Shown here: positions 1-8,989 of the stretch, piece by piece
Layout of the letters: every line of letters begins with the position of its first letter
How positions within the stretch are numbered: the stretch's first letter is position 1
Source of the DNA: Betaproteobacteria bacterium
Lineage (GTDB): Bacteria > Pseudomonadota > Gammaproteobacteria > Burkholderiales > Thiobacillaceae
Direction of reading: 5' to 3'
Length of the DNA stretch: 53,533 nt
Assembly: GCA_016234655.1 (NCBI GenBank)
Contig: JACRAU010000034.1
Coordinates: 1 to 53,533 of the forward strand
Notes under the pieces: model-generated
The model's database searches: none
Told to the model about the DNA's origin: nothing
What the model saw: only the letters and a program-made list of their open reading frames with translations
Translations under genes and position numbers: made by a program

Positions 1-438
1 CCGGCAGCAGCCGGGGGCTGCGATCTATCGTTTTGTATCTCGCCATGCGCATCGCTCCGGGCTATTTGGGCAATGGCTTGTTGGAGGTGGGGGTGGGGAT
101 TTTGTTCCGGTGGGTTGGGGGTTTTTGTACAGCCTCAACGTAAAGTAGCCCCCTAAATAGGCGAATGCTTACCCAAGCCCGGCGTATTGCATGACGGCCT
201 CCCCCGTCGCTTTTTTAGGGCTAGACCTCTCCAACCCACCCTGGCAAGGGCCGCGCCAAACCGGCCGTAAAGCCGCTTGCCACGGCCGTTTCCACCCAAT
301 CCCGGACTTCTCGGGTGCTAAAAAAACAAGCATTCATCGCATAAAAGGTGCACACTACCCTGCTCGGCGCCAGTTTCGACCGTCGCCGAGGCATGCCGGG
401 GACTACCCGCTCCACCGGCGACAACCAGGAGTTATCCG
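1..438. other. Gene-free left edge
   Basis: I see no supportable gene here. Short open frames exist on both strands, but none has a good ribosome-binding site or a recognisable product. A weak terminator-like element for the plus strand lies at 193-216: a 5-bp stem (GACGG/CCGTC), a 6-base loop and then six T. An AT-richer patch near 320-350 could hold the promoter of the small gene that begins at 439. Confidence 0.4.
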
Positions 439-744
439 ATGCAAGAAATCCTGCAATTCTTGAAGGCCAACGGCGAGCGGCTCGACACCGAGATCGCGGC
501 GGGCACGGGGGTCTCGCTGAAGAACGTGCGGCTTTCCCTATCCGAGCTGTCGGCCAAGGGCGAGGTGATCATGTGCCGCACGACCCGTTACACCAGCGGC
601 AAGCCGGTGGAGGGCATGCTCTGCCGGGCATCGGGCTATGTGCCGCCGGCCAGCCCCGGCCGCAAGCCTAAATCGGCGCAGCCGGCCACGCCGACCGAAG
701 ACCGGAACCCGCCCTTGCGGCAGGCGGGCTCGGCAAAGAAATAA
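439..744 (+). CDS. Small winged-helix-like hypothetical protein
   Basis: The 101-residue product is not assigned to a named family. Residues 1-60 look like a compact helix-turn-helix or winged-helix fold: a helix (MQEILQFLKANGERLD), a short second helix, a putative recognition helix (SLKNVRLSLSELSAKGEV) and a wing-like strand pair. The last 35 residues are rich in Pro, Arg and Lys and probably disordered. The start is supported by AGGAG about 8 bases upstream of the ATG. The gene converges on trpD with only 13 bases between stop codons. DNA binding is inferred from fold pattern alone; FeoC-like small regulators are a possible comparison. Confidence 0.6.
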   Translation: MQEILQFLKANGERLDTEIAAGTGVSLKNVRLSLSELSAKGEVIMCRTTRYTSGKPVEGMLCRASGYVPPASPGRKPKSAQPATPTEDRNPPLRQAGSAKK

Positions 745-757
745 TCCGTCTCGCCGC

Positions 758-1764
<1,007 letters not shown>

Positions 1765-1768
<4 letters not shown>

Positions 1769-2334
1769 CGCCGGTCCTCCAGAAAGTTCTTGAGCAGGGC
1801 ATGGCCGTGCTCGGTCAGGATGGATTCCGGATGGAACTGCACGCCCTCGACCGCCAGGGTCTTGTGGCGCACGCCCATGATCTCGCCGTCCTCGGTCCAG
1901 GCGGTGATCTCCAGACAGTCGGGCAGGCTCGCGCGCTCGATCACCAGCGAGTGGTAGCGGGTGGCGCGGAAGGGATTGGGCAGGCCGCGGAAGACGCCGA
2001 TGTCCTTGTGCTGGATCATCGAGGTCTTGCCGTGCATGAGCTGCTTGGCATGGACGATCTTGCCGCCAAAGGCCTGGCCGATGCTCTGGTGACCCAGACA
2101 CACACCCAGGATGGGCAGCTTGCCGGCGAAGGCCTTGATCAGCGGCACCGAGATGCCCGCCTCGTTCGGCGTGCAGGGCCCGGGCGAGACCACAATGCGG
2201 TCGGGTTTCATCGCCGCGACGGCGTCGAGGTCGATCTCGTCGTTGCGGAAGACCTTCACCTCCTCGCCCAGCTCGCCGAAATACTGCACCAGGTTGTAGG
2301 TGAAGGAGTCGTAATTGTCGATCATCAGCAACAT
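1765..2334 (-). CDS. trpG: Anthranilate synthase component II (glutamine amidotransferase)
   Basis: TrpG supplies ammonia from glutamine to TrpE for anthranilate synthesis; in some bacteria the same subunit also serves PabB in folate synthesis. The 189-residue class I amidotransferase has its nucleophile at Cys79 in [12 protein letters not shown] and the His168/Glu170 pair in VQFHPES. The start at 2334 ([14 protein letters not shown]) matches the conserved family N-terminus; the open frame extends seven codons further upstream, without family similarity. Its stop overlaps the trpD start. It is separated from its partner trpE by two signalling genes, which is unusual. Confidence 0.97.
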
Positions 2335-2421
2335 ATCGCCGCTACCCTGGAACAAAATGCACGAAAGCCGCCATTTTCCCCGATATCGGCCGCGACTTGA
2401 ACCACTTTCCGCTTTGCGCGG

Positions 2422-3720
2422 TCACTGCGAAAAGAAAGGCAGGAAGAGATTCCGCAGTTTTCTGACGACCTCCAGCTCCCCCGGGCTAAGCGTCTTGTTC
2501 GACTCCCAGTCGTAATACACCAGGCCCGTCACCTTGTCGGTGCCTATCGGCAGGACCAGGAACCGGGTCACGTTGGGCAGCAGTTGCCTAAAGCCGTCCG
2601 GCAGCGCCGAGGGGGCCAGCTTGTTGACATCGGTGATCGAGACATCGACGTTGTTCTTGATCGCCGCATGGAATGCGGTGGGTTTGAACTCGGCCGATAT
2701 CTTGAGCTTGTGCTTGAACGCGTCCACGTCCTGTCCATGGCCGTGGCGCACATAGAGATCGCCCGTCTTCACCGCCATGAACAACAGGCAATGGACCACG
2801 CCGAACAACTCGCAGAATGCGGGGAACATGGCCGCCGCGAGTTCTTCGACGGTCTTTTTCCTCTCCCCGGACAATTGGGCCAGCAGCCGCTCGAGCGCGA
2901 CTTGCTCCGGCCGGGGCTTGGCAACGCCTTTCTTGCCCATCCTCGGCCGGAGCGCCTCGACCTTGCGCGCCACCAAGCCGCTCAGTTTCGATTTGTTCGC
3001 GCCCGACAGGCTCGATGCGGAGACCAGCTTGCTCGCCTCTTCGGCCTTGCCTTCGTGGATCAAGCTGGAGATGGCGGTGGAGAACCTCGCCACCTCGATC
3101 AGGCCCTGGTCGCCGGAACCGTCGATGATGGAAACGATCTGCTCGGGCAATTGCCAGTGCTTGGCGACCTCGGAGCCGATCTCCTGCAAGGTGAGGCCCA
3201 GCACCTTCTTGGCGGCGGCCTGAGCGTCTCGCCCACTCACGACCAAGGCCTCGATGGCCGCCATCTCGTCCGGCAGGTATCTGCCCACCATCAGGCTGCC
3301 GAGATCGTACATCAAGGCCGCGATGGAGGCGTGCTCAAGCCTGTCGGGCAATGCGTTTCTCGCCACCTCCGAGGCCAGCAAGGTCCTTGACAGCCCGCTG
3401 TCCTCTTCCAGCTCGGCATGGCTGACCATTTTCGTGCCGAGCACGATGTGCAGCAGGCCGTCGGCCCCCACCACCTCGAGCGCGGACGTGACGGAGGCCG
3501 CGCTTTCGGCGAAGGGGGCATACATGGGCGAATTCGCCAGCTTGAGCACCTTCTGGGTCAAGGTGAAGTCTTCGACGATTTCGTGTGCCAGCTCCGTGTG
3601 GCTCTTGGCCTCGCCGTGCAAGGCGGTCAAGATCGAGGCGACCTTGCTCTCCGAGGCCGGCAGGCCGCTCGCGCCTTGCATCGCGGCAAGCAGTTTGCTC
3701 ATCGTTTTTTCTGCTGTCAT
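2422..3720 (-). CDS. HDOD-domain signalling protein
   Basis: The 432-residue protein has an N-terminal HDOD domain (about residues 10-215), a non-catalytic relative of HD phosphohydrolases common in bacterial signalling. Visible family features are the helix KVLKLANSPMYAP and the YDLGSLMVGRYLP segment in place of a catalytic HD pair. After a basic linker (near residue 260) comes a C-terminal region of about 150 residues that resembles a GAF-like sensory fold; this part is inference. Its ATG overlaps the stop of the upstream GGDEF/EAL gene (ATGA), so the two are coupled and probably act in one pathway. A second ATG at codon 7 is also possible. The pair lies between trpE and trpG. Confidence 0.88.
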   Translation of the reverse strand: MTAEKTMSKLLAAMQGASGLPASESKVASILTALHGEAKSHTELAHEIVEDFTLTQKVLKLANSPMYAPFAESAASVTSALEVVGADGLLHIVLGTKMVSHAELEEDSGLSRTLLASEVARNALPDRLEHASIAALMYDLGSLMVGRYLPDEMAAIEALVVSGRDAQAAAKKVLGLTLQEIGSEVAKHWQLPEQIVSIIDGSGDQGLIEVARFSTAISSLIHEGKAEEASKLVSASSLSGANKSKLSGLVARKVEALRPRMGKKGVAKPRPEQVALERLLAQLSGERKKTVEELAAAMFPAFCELFGVVHCLLFMAVKTGDLYVRHGHGQDVDAFKHKLKISAEFKPTAFHAAIKNNVDVSITDVNKLAPSALPDGFRQLLPNVTRFLVLPIGTDKVTGLVYYDWESNKTLSPGELEVVRKLRNLFLPFFSQ

Positions 3721-5330
3721 GCGGCCTCCTTCAATAAGGAGGTCAATGCAGCCCCGGAGATCGGCTTGCCTAACAGATAACCCTGGATCAAATTGCAGCC
3801 GGATTTTTTAAGGAAGTCGAACTGCCCTTCCGTTTCGACCCCCTCGGCCACCACTTTCAGGTCGATGCTGTGCGCCAGATCGATCATGGCGGTCACCAGC
3901 TTTTCGTCCGCGAACGAGCCGTCCCTTGGCTTTTCTATCGCGCGGATGAAGGCCTTGTCGATCTTGATGCTGGAAACGGGCAGCCGCGTCAGGTAGGCAA
4001 GACTCGAAAAGCCGGTGCCGAAATCGTCGATGGAGAAACGGATGCCGGCCTCGCGCAGCTTGGCCAGGGCGCGCTCGGTCTTCTCCTGGCTTTTCATCAG
4101 GGTGGACTCCGTGATCTCAAGGATCAGCCGGTTCGGGTCTATGCCCGCCTCGGAGATGGCCTCGATCACCAGCGCATCGAAATCGTCGGCCCCGAACTGG
4201 ACGGGCGAGACGTTGACCGACATGGCGAAGCCGGGCATCAGCTCGCGAAATTGTTTGAGCTGGTGACAGGCATATCTCAGCGCCCATTTGCCGAGGAAGG
4301 GCATGAGCCCGGCATCTTCGACGATAGGGATGAACTTGTCCGGCGAGACGCGCCCGAAGGTGCTGCTGGTCCAGCGCATCAAGGCCTCGGCGCCGACCAA
4401 TTTTCGATCGATGTCGAATTGGGGTTGGTATTCGATATAGAACTCGCCCTCCTGAATGCCCTTATGGATGGCCGCCTTGATCGAAAAATCGACGCTCTCG
4501 GTGGACTCCGTATAAATGCTGATGCGATTTTTTCCGGCGCTCTTGGCGTGGTACATCGCCGTGTCGGCATTCTTCAGGACGGTCGAGTAGTCCTCGCCGT
4601 GCACAGGATATTCCGCCACGCCGATGCTGACGCCGAGATAGGCATTGTGCGGCGCGGTGTCGAATGGCCGCGCGATGGCCAGCAACACGTCGGTCAGTTT
4701 GCCGCTCACCGCAGCGGCGGCGCCCTCGGTCAGGATGACGAATTCATCCCCGCCCAGCCGGGCCAGCAGGTCGTTGGGGCCGATCACCTTGGCGAGACGC
4801 CGCGTCGTCTCTTTCAGCACCGCATCGCCGATAGGATGACCAAAGGTGTCGTTCACCTTCTTGAAGCCGTCCAGGTCGAGCAGCGCGATCGAGAATGGCT
4901 TGGCCCCGCGTTTGGCGAGTTGATCGAAAGCGCGTTTGAGGTGGGTCCTGTTGGGCAGGCCGGTCAATTCATCGTGCTCGGCCGCATAGCGCAAAGCGGC
5001 ATCGTCGGCCTTCCACGGGGAAATGTCGATGACGCACAACATGTATTGACGGGAATCGGCCAGCAGATAGGCCCGGATATTGACCCAGACCGCCTTGCCC
5101 TGCCTGACGATGCGCGCATCGCAAGCGAAGCTTTCCGGCTGTTCGGCGACCTGGGCACGAAGGGTCCCGGCATCCTCGGAATCCAGGATTTCCGCGAAGT
5201 CTTGCGGAAGCTGCGCCAGGCTTTCGACCCCGAACCAGCGCAGACCTTGTTCCGAAACGAAGGTCAGCTTTAAGGCGGTGTCGATGCGGACGACGATATC
5301 GACGACACGGTCTATGGTGGGGGGGATCAC
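3717..5330 (-). CDS. PAS-GGDEF-EAL cyclic-di-GMP protein
   Basis: The 537-residue cytosolic protein has a PAS-like N-terminus (about 5-105), a GGDEF domain (about 115-275) and an EAL domain (about 285-530). GGDEF is intact at 193-197, as are EAL at 315-317 and the loop DDFGTG at 435-440, so both cyclase and phosphodiesterase chemistry are possible in principle. The position of the inhibitory RxxD site, five residues before GGDEF, reads GPND, so canonical product inhibition appears absent. No membrane segment is visible. It is co-directional with trpE, 157 bases away, and overlaps the downstream HDOD gene by four bases. Which activity dominates cannot be told from sequence. Confidence 0.94.
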   Translation of the reverse strand: MIPPTIDRVVDIVVRIDTALKLTFVSEQGLRWFGVESLAQLPQDFAEILDSEDAGTLRAQVAEQPESFACDARIVRQGKAVWVNIRAYLLADSRQYMLCVIDISPWKADDAALRYAAEHDELTGLPNRTHLKRAFDQLAKRGAKPFSIALLDLDGFKKVNDTFGHPIGDAVLKETTRRLAKVIGPNDLLARLGGDEFVILTEGAAAAVSGKLTDVLLAIARPFDTAPHNAYLGVSIGVAEYPVHGEDYSTVLKNADTAMYHAKSAGKNRISIYTESTESVDFSIKAAIHKGIQEGEFYIEYQPQFDIDRKLVGAEALMRWTSSTFGRVSPDKFIPIVEDAGLMPFLGKWALRYACHQLKQFRELMPGFAMSVNVSPVQFGADDFDALVIEAISEAGIDPNRLILEITESTLMKSQEKTERALAKLREAGIRFSIDDFGTGFSSLAYLTRLPVSSIKIDKAFIRAIEKPRDGSFADEKLVTAMIDLAHSIDLKVVAEGVETEGQFDFLKKSGCNLIQGYLLGKPISGAALTSLLKEAA

Positions 5331-5356
5331 CTAACACTCCCAACGCGGATAGGCAG

Positions 5357-5375
5357 CTCCTCGCGGCGCGAGGAG
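5357..5375 (-). other. GC-rich hairpin between trpE and GGDEF/EAL gene
   Basis: A perfect 8-bp inverted repeat (CTCCTCGC / GCGAGGAG) with a 3-base loop lies in the 157-base gap upstream of the GGDEF/EAL gene. There is no T-run after it in the direction of transcription, so it is not a standard terminator. It could stabilise or process the operon mRNA. The rest of the gap shows no clear promoter. Confidence 0.35.
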
Positions 5376-5487
5376 GTTCAAGCGCTATTAAGAATCCACG
5401 CTTTCGGGGGAAAATTCAAGCGAATAAGCCGCAGCCCGGCGCGTTCCGCCGGAAGCACCCGGTATACCTGGACTATCGGCGGATGCC

Positions 5488-6957
5488 CTATTCGGGCTCG
5501 CCTTCGGCCCGTACCAGCTCCGCCGCGCGCACGACCGCGCGCGCCTTGTTGCGGGTCTCGATCCATTCGTTGTCGGGTACCGAGTCGGCGACGATGCCGG
5601 CACCGGCCTGGACGTACAGGGTCTGGTCCTTGATCACCGCGGTGCGGATGGCGATGGCCAGGTCCATGTCGCCGTTGAAGCCGAGGTAGCCGACCGCGCC
5701 GGCATAAATGCCGCGCTTGGACGGTTCCAACTCGTCGATGATCTCCATCGCCCGCACCTTGGGCGCGCCGGACACGGTGCCGGCCGGGAAGGTGGCGCGC
5801 AATACGTCCATGGCGCTGAGGTCCGGCTTCAGCTTGGCCTCGACGTTGGAGACGATATGCATGACGTGCGAGTAGCGCTCGATCACCATGTTCTCGGTGA
5901 CCTTGACCGAGCCGGTCTGCGCCACGCGGCCGGCGTCGTTGCGGCCGAGGTCCATGAGTTGCACGTGCTCGGCCAACTCCTTGGGGTCGGCCAAGAGGTC
6001 TTGCTCGAACCTGAGGTCTTCCTCGCGGGTGACGCCGCGCGGCCGCGTGCCGGCGATGGGGCGCACGGTGACGGTGTCGCCTTCCAGCCGCACCAGTATC
6101 TCGGGCGAGGCGCCGACCACGTGGAAGTTGCCCATGTCGTAATAGAACATATAGGGCGAGGGGTTGAGGCTGCGCAAGCTACGGTAGAGCGACAGCGGGT
6201 GGGCCCGGAACGGCCGGCTCATGCGTTGCGACAGCACCACCTGCATGATGTCGCCCTCGACGATGTAGCGCTTGGCCTGCTCCACCGCCGCCTTGAACCC
6301 GGCCTCGCCGAATTCGGACACCGCCTCGGCCGGCTCGCCCGCCTCGCTCTTCGGCGGAATCGCCGGTTTACGCAACTGCCTGGCCAGCTCGTTCAAGCGG
6401 CGTTGCGCTTGGAGATAGGCCTCGGGCTGCATCGGGTCGGCGTAGACGATCAGGCTCAACTGGCCGGACAGGTTGTCGACCACCGCCAGCTCGTCGCTCA
6501 GCAACAGCAGGATGTCGGGCGTGCCGAGCACATCCGGCTTGTGCGCGTGCGCGAGTTTCTTCTCGACGTAGCGCACGGTGTCGTAGCCGAAGTAACCGCA
6601 CAGGCCGCCGGGGAAACGCGGCAGGCCGTGCGGCGCGGCGGCCTTGAACCGCGCCAGATAGGCCTCGACAAAGGCCAGCGGGTCGGCCTGGTCGCTCTGC
6701 TCGACGGCCTGGCCGTCCTGCTCGATGCTGACGAAATGCGCGTGCACCCGCAGCACCGTATGGGCCGGCAGGCCGATGAAGGAGTAGCGGCCGAAGCGCT
6801 CGCCGCCGACCACCGATTCCAGCAGATAGGAATAGGGCTGGTTGGCCAGCTTGAGGTAGATCGACAGCGGCGTGTCGAGGTCCGCCGGCAGGGTCTTCAC
6901 CAGCGGGATGCGGTTGTAGCCCTGGCGGGCGAGGTCGTTGAATTCCTGTTCAGTCAT
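5488..6957 (-). CDS. trpE: Anthranilate synthase component I
   Basis: TrpE converts chorismate plus ammonia from TrpG to anthranilate, the committed step of tryptophan synthesis. The 489-residue protein has the N-terminal feedback motif LLES at 45-48, where tryptophan binds in characterised TrpE, and a complete chorismate-binding C-terminal half, including PIAGTRPRG and [14 protein letters not shown] place the start at 6957 ([10 protein letters not shown]) because GAGGA lies 7 bases upstream; an in-frame ATG at 6969 lacks such a site and sits inside the predicted inhibitory stem. Upstream is a candidate leader peptide whose first codons are complementary to this ribosome-binding site. trpG and trpD follow only after two unrelated genes. 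Confidence 0.97.
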   Translation of the reverse strand: MTEQEFNDLARQGYNRIPLVKTLPADLDTPLSIYLKLANQPYSYLLESVVGGERFGRYSFIGLPAHTVLRVHAHFVSIEQDGQAVEQSDQADPLAFVEAYLARFKAAAPHGLPRFPGGLCGYFGYDTVRYVEKKLAHAHKPDVLGTPDILLLLSDELAVVDNLSGQLSLIVYADPMQPEAYLQAQRRLNELARQLRKPAIPPKSEAGEPAEAVSEFGEAGFKAAVEQAKRYIVEGDIMQVVLSQRMSRPFRAHPLSLYRSLRSLNPSPYMFYYDMGNFHVVGASPEILVRLEGDTVTVRPIAGTRPRGVTREEDLRFEQDLLADPKELAEHVQLMDLGRNDAGRVAQTGSVKVTENMVIERYSHVMHIVSNVEAKLKPDLSAMDVLRATFPAGTVSGAPKVRAMEIIDELEPSKRGIYAGAVGYLGFNGDMDLAIAIRTAVIKDQTLYVQAGAGIVADSVPDNEWIETRNKARAVVRAAELVRAEGEPE

Positions 6958-6963
6958 GATGGT

Positions 6964-7045
6964 CCTCATGGAAATGGGTTGCGATCGATGCGGGGCAGCT
7001 CAGTGCTGCCATCGCCATCGCCGATCGGAAATCATCTCCATGAGG
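6964..7045 (-). promoter_or_regulatory. Candidate stem hiding the trpE ribosome-binding site
   Basis: Bases 7033-7045 (leader codons 2-6) and 6964-6976 (trpE ribosome-binding site) can pair over 13 contiguous positions, 12 Watson-Crick and one G-U. In mRNA sense the arms are CCTCATGGAGATG and CATTTCCATGAGG; the second contains the GAGG used by trpE. Inside the 56-base loop is a second perfect hairpin, GGCAGC-ACTGA-GCTGCC (6994-7010), whose loop carries the leader stop codon. There is no T-run, which argues against a transcription terminator and for control at translation. The pairing is seen; the mechanism is inferred. Confidence 0.6.
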
Positions 7046-7050
7046 TTCAT
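7000..7050 (-). CDS. Candidate Trp leader peptide of trpE
   Basis: This 16-codon frame reads MNLMEMISDRRWRWQH. Its ATG comes two bases after the gph stop codon and its stop lies 42 bases before the trpE start. An AAGG sits 7 bases before the ATG, inside the end of gph. Tryptophan is normally the rarest residue, yet two of 16 codons are Trp (codons 12 and 14, at 7015-7017 and 7009-7011), near the stop, as in known Trp leader peptides. The position, size and secondary structure fit an attenuation leader. No protein-level evidence can be drawn from one sequence, and alternative starts exist at codons 4 and 6. Confidence 0.6.
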   Translation of the reverse strand: MNLMEMISDRRWRWQH

Positions 7051-7052
7051 GT

Positions 7053-7733
7053 TCAGACCTTGCTCACAAGCTTGCTGGCCTCGAGCAGGCTGGGCACCAC
7101 AGCGTCCAGGTCGAGCTCGGTCACCGGCCGGCCGCGGTTGTAGCCGTAAGGCACGCAGAATACCGGGCAGCCGGCGGCGCGGGCGGCCTGGGTGTCGTTG
7201 AGCGAATCGCCGATCAACAACAACTCGGCCGGCTCGATGCCGAACACCTGGCAGGCGTGCAGCAAAGGCAAGGGCGAGGGTTTTTTCTCGGGCAGCGAAT
7301 CGCCGGACAGAACGAGCTCGAAGTAGTCGAACAGGCCGGTGTCTTTCAGCAGCGGATGGGTGAAGCGTTCGGCCTTGTTGGTGATGCAGGCCACGCGCAG
7401 GCCCATGGCCTTGAAGGCCTGCAAGCCCTCGACCACGCCGTCGAAGGGCCGGCTCTTGCGGCTGACCCACTCGGCATAGTGCCGCTCGTAGATCGGCAGG
7501 GCCTTGGCGAACAGCTCGGGCGCCGGGTCGGCCTGCATGTCGCGGGTGAGCACGCGCTTGACCAGGCGCGAAACGCCATTGCCGATGTAGGTCTTCACCT
7601 CGTCCAAGGTGATCGGCGGCAAGCCGAGGTCGGCCGCCATGGCCATGGCGGAGTCGGCCAGGTCCGGCGCGGTGTCGAGCAGGGTGCCGTCGAGGTCGAT
7701 GACGACAGCTTTGATAGCAATAGGAGTATTCAT
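7053..7733 (-). CDS. gph: Phosphoglycolate phosphatase-type HAD hydrolase
   Basis: The 226-residue HAD-family phosphatase has motif I VVIDLDGTLLDTAPDL near the N-terminus, motif III around the Lys in SLPEKKPSPLPLL, and motif IV LLIGDSLNDTQAA. Gph removes phosphate from 2-phosphoglycolate, a product of DNA repair and oxygenase chemistry. The rpe-gph-trpE order is common in Proteobacteria and supports this name. A close relative, MupP, dephosphorylates MurNAc-6-phosphate in the AmgK/MurU recycling route found elsewhere in this window, so that role cannot be excluded. Start choice is uncertain: ATGs at 7739 and 7733 both abut a heptanucleotide repeat and neither has a convincing ribosome-binding site. 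Confidence 0.88.
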   Translation of the reverse strand: MNTPIAIKAVVIDLDGTLLDTAPDLADSAMAMAADLGLPPITLDEVKTYIGNGVSRLVKRVLTRDMQADPAPELFAKALPIYERHYAEWVSRKSRPFDGVVEGLQAFKAMGLRVACITNKAERFTHPLLKDTGLFDYFELVLSGDSLPEKKPSPLPLLHACQVFGIEPAELLLIGDSLNDTQAARAAGCPVFCVPYGYNRGRPVTELDLDAVVPSLLEASKLVSKV

Positions 7734-7796
7734 AGTCATCAGTCGTCAGTCGTCAGCTTGCAGCAACTGCCTACTGCAAACTGCCGACTGATCGCT
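7734..7796. repeat. Heptanucleotide-period repeat between rpe and gph
   Basis: Nearly the whole rpe-gph gap keeps a 7-base period for nine units: AGTCATC, AGTCGTC, AGTCGTC, AGCTTGC, AGCAACT, GCCTACT, GCAAACT, GCCGACT, GATCGCT. Units drift in sequence but stay in register. The array directly touches the gph start and contains the ATG at 7739. It resembles in design the short tandemly repeated (STRR) heptamers known from cyanobacteria. Confidence 0.75.
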
Positions 7797-7802
7797 TTCT
7801 CT

Positions 7803-8489
7803 TCAGGCCTTGGCTAGCTCGGCGCGCATTTCGCCGATGATGCTGTCGTAGCGGTTGGGGTCGTTCTCGTTGCGCTTGCCGAATACGGCGGAGCCGGCGA
7901 CGAAGGTATCGACACCGGCCTTGGCCACTTCCAGGATGTTGCCGGGGCCGACGCCGCCGTCGATCTCCAGGCTGACATCCAGGCCCTTGGCATCGATCAT
8001 CTGACGCACCTTGCGCGCCTTGTCGAGCACGTAGGGGATGAACTTCTGGCCGCCGAAGCCGGGGTTGACGCTCATCAAGAGCACCATGTCGATCTTGTCC
8101 AGGGTGTATTCCAGCACGTCCAGAGGGGTGGCCGGGTTGAACACCAGGCCGGCCTTGCAACCGCTTTCCTTGATCAGGCCGATGGTGCGGTCGATGTGCT
8201 CGGAGGCCTCGGGGTGGAAGGTGATGTAGGTGGCGCCGGCCTTGGCGAAGTCGGGGATGATCCGGTCGACCGGCTTGACCATCAGGTGCACGTCGATGGG
8301 CGCGGTGACGCCGTGCTTGCGCAGGGCCTCGCACACCAGCGGACCGATGGTCAGGTTGGGCACATAGTGATTGTCCATCACGTCGAAGTGGACGATGTCG
8401 GCGCCGGCGGCGAGGACGTTGTCGACCTCCTCGCCCAGCTTGGCGAAATTGGCGGACAGGATGCTGGGGGCAATACGGAACTTCGACAT
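7803..8489 (-). CDS. rpe: Ribulose-phosphate 3-epimerase
   Basis: Rpe interconverts ribulose 5-phosphate and xylulose 5-phosphate in the pentose phosphate and Calvin cycles. The 228-residue TIM-barrel protein shows the family signatures [34 protein letters not shown], the DVHLMV strand and the phosphate-binding [10 protein letters not shown]. The start at 8489 is supported by GAGGGAAG just upstream and by the family N-terminus ([11 protein letters not shown]); the frame is open further upstream without similarity. It is the first gene of the minus-strand block leading to trpE and is divergent from apaG. Confidence 0.97.
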   Translation of the reverse strand: MSKFRIAPSILSANFAKLGEEVDNVLAAGADIVHFDVMDNHYVPNLTIGPLVCEALRKHGVTAPIDVHLMVKPVDRIIPDFAKAGATYITFHPEASEHIDRTIGLIKESGCKAGLVFNPATPLDVLEYTLDKIDMVLLMSVNPGFGGQKFIPYVLDKARKVRQMIDAKGLDVSLEIDGGVGPGNILEVAKAGVDTFVAGSAVFGKRNENDPNRYDSIIGEMRAELAKA

Positions 8490-8503
8490 GACAACTTCCC
8501 TCG

Positions 8504-8530
8504 AACGGCAATTGAAAGCCGTTATTTTAG
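8504..8530 (-). promoter_or_regulatory. Possible rpe operon promoter -10 and inverted repeat
   Basis: In the divergent rpe/apaG gap the minus strand carries TAAAAT at 8525-8530, a fair -10 element, followed at once by the perfect inverted repeat AACGGC-N8-GCCGTT (8504-8523). This repeat could be an operator or a 5'-leader hairpin. I find no good -35 element at the right spacing, so the promoter call is weak. Confidence 0.3.
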
Positions 8531-8598
8531 CCGCTGGAACGCCACTCTGGACAGGCCATGGCAAATCGCGTGTAATGCCCGTTCACAGGGAAAACTCC

Positions 8599-8979
8599 AT
8601 GAGCGACAAGAAATACCAGATCAGCATCACGACGGCGACCGCCTACATCCCCGATCAATCGGATGAAGAGTCGGATCGTTATATCTTCGCCTACACCATC
8701 ACCATCACCAATACCGGCGAGGTGCCCGCCCAGCTGGTCTCGCGCCGTTGGCTGATCACCGACGCCAACCAACAGACGCAAGAGGTGCAGGGCATCGGCG
8801 TCGTCGGCGAACAGCCCAAGCTGAAACCGGGCGAGAGCTTCGAATACACCAGCGGCACCGCCCTGGCCACGCCGGTCGGCACCATGAGCGGCAGCTATCA
8901 GATGGTGGCGGAAGACGGCCACGCCTTCGACGCCGAAATCCCGGAGTTCGTGCTGAGCATGCCGCGCGTGCTGCACTGA
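8599..8979 (+). CDS. apaG: ApaG family protein
   Basis: The 126-residue protein matches the ApaG (DUF525) family throughout, including FAYTITITNTGEVPAQLVSR, WLITD and the C-terminal GSYQMVAEDGHAFDAEIPEF. ApaG forms a small fibronectin-type beta-sandwich; it has been linked to cobalt/magnesium resistance and to Ap4A levels, but its biochemical role is poorly defined. AGGGA lies just upstream of the ATG. In enterobacteria apaG follows ksgA; here it stands apart from ksgA and leads a plus-strand group towards mltA, an order common in betaproteobacteria except for the two genes inserted in between. Confidence 0.96.
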   Translation: MSDKKYQISITTATAYIPDQSDEESDRYIFAYTITITNTGEVPAQLVSRRWLITDANQQTQEVQGIGVVGEQPKLKPGESFEYTSGTALATPVGTMSGSYQMVAEDGHAFDAEIPEFVLSMPRVLH

Positions 8980-8989
8980 CGCTTGAGCG

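Noticed and set aside
193..216. Terminator for a gene left of the window
   Set aside because: The stem is only 5 bp with a 6-base loop, and no gene end is visible to its left; kept only as a remark.
6994..7010. Transcription terminator before trpE
   Set aside because: The stem has only six pairs and no T-run follows, so it is not a standard Rho-independent terminator.
8697..8720. ACCATC repeats inside apaG as a separate repeat element
   Set aside because: They encode the conserved YTITITNTG strand of ApaG and are explained by codon choice.
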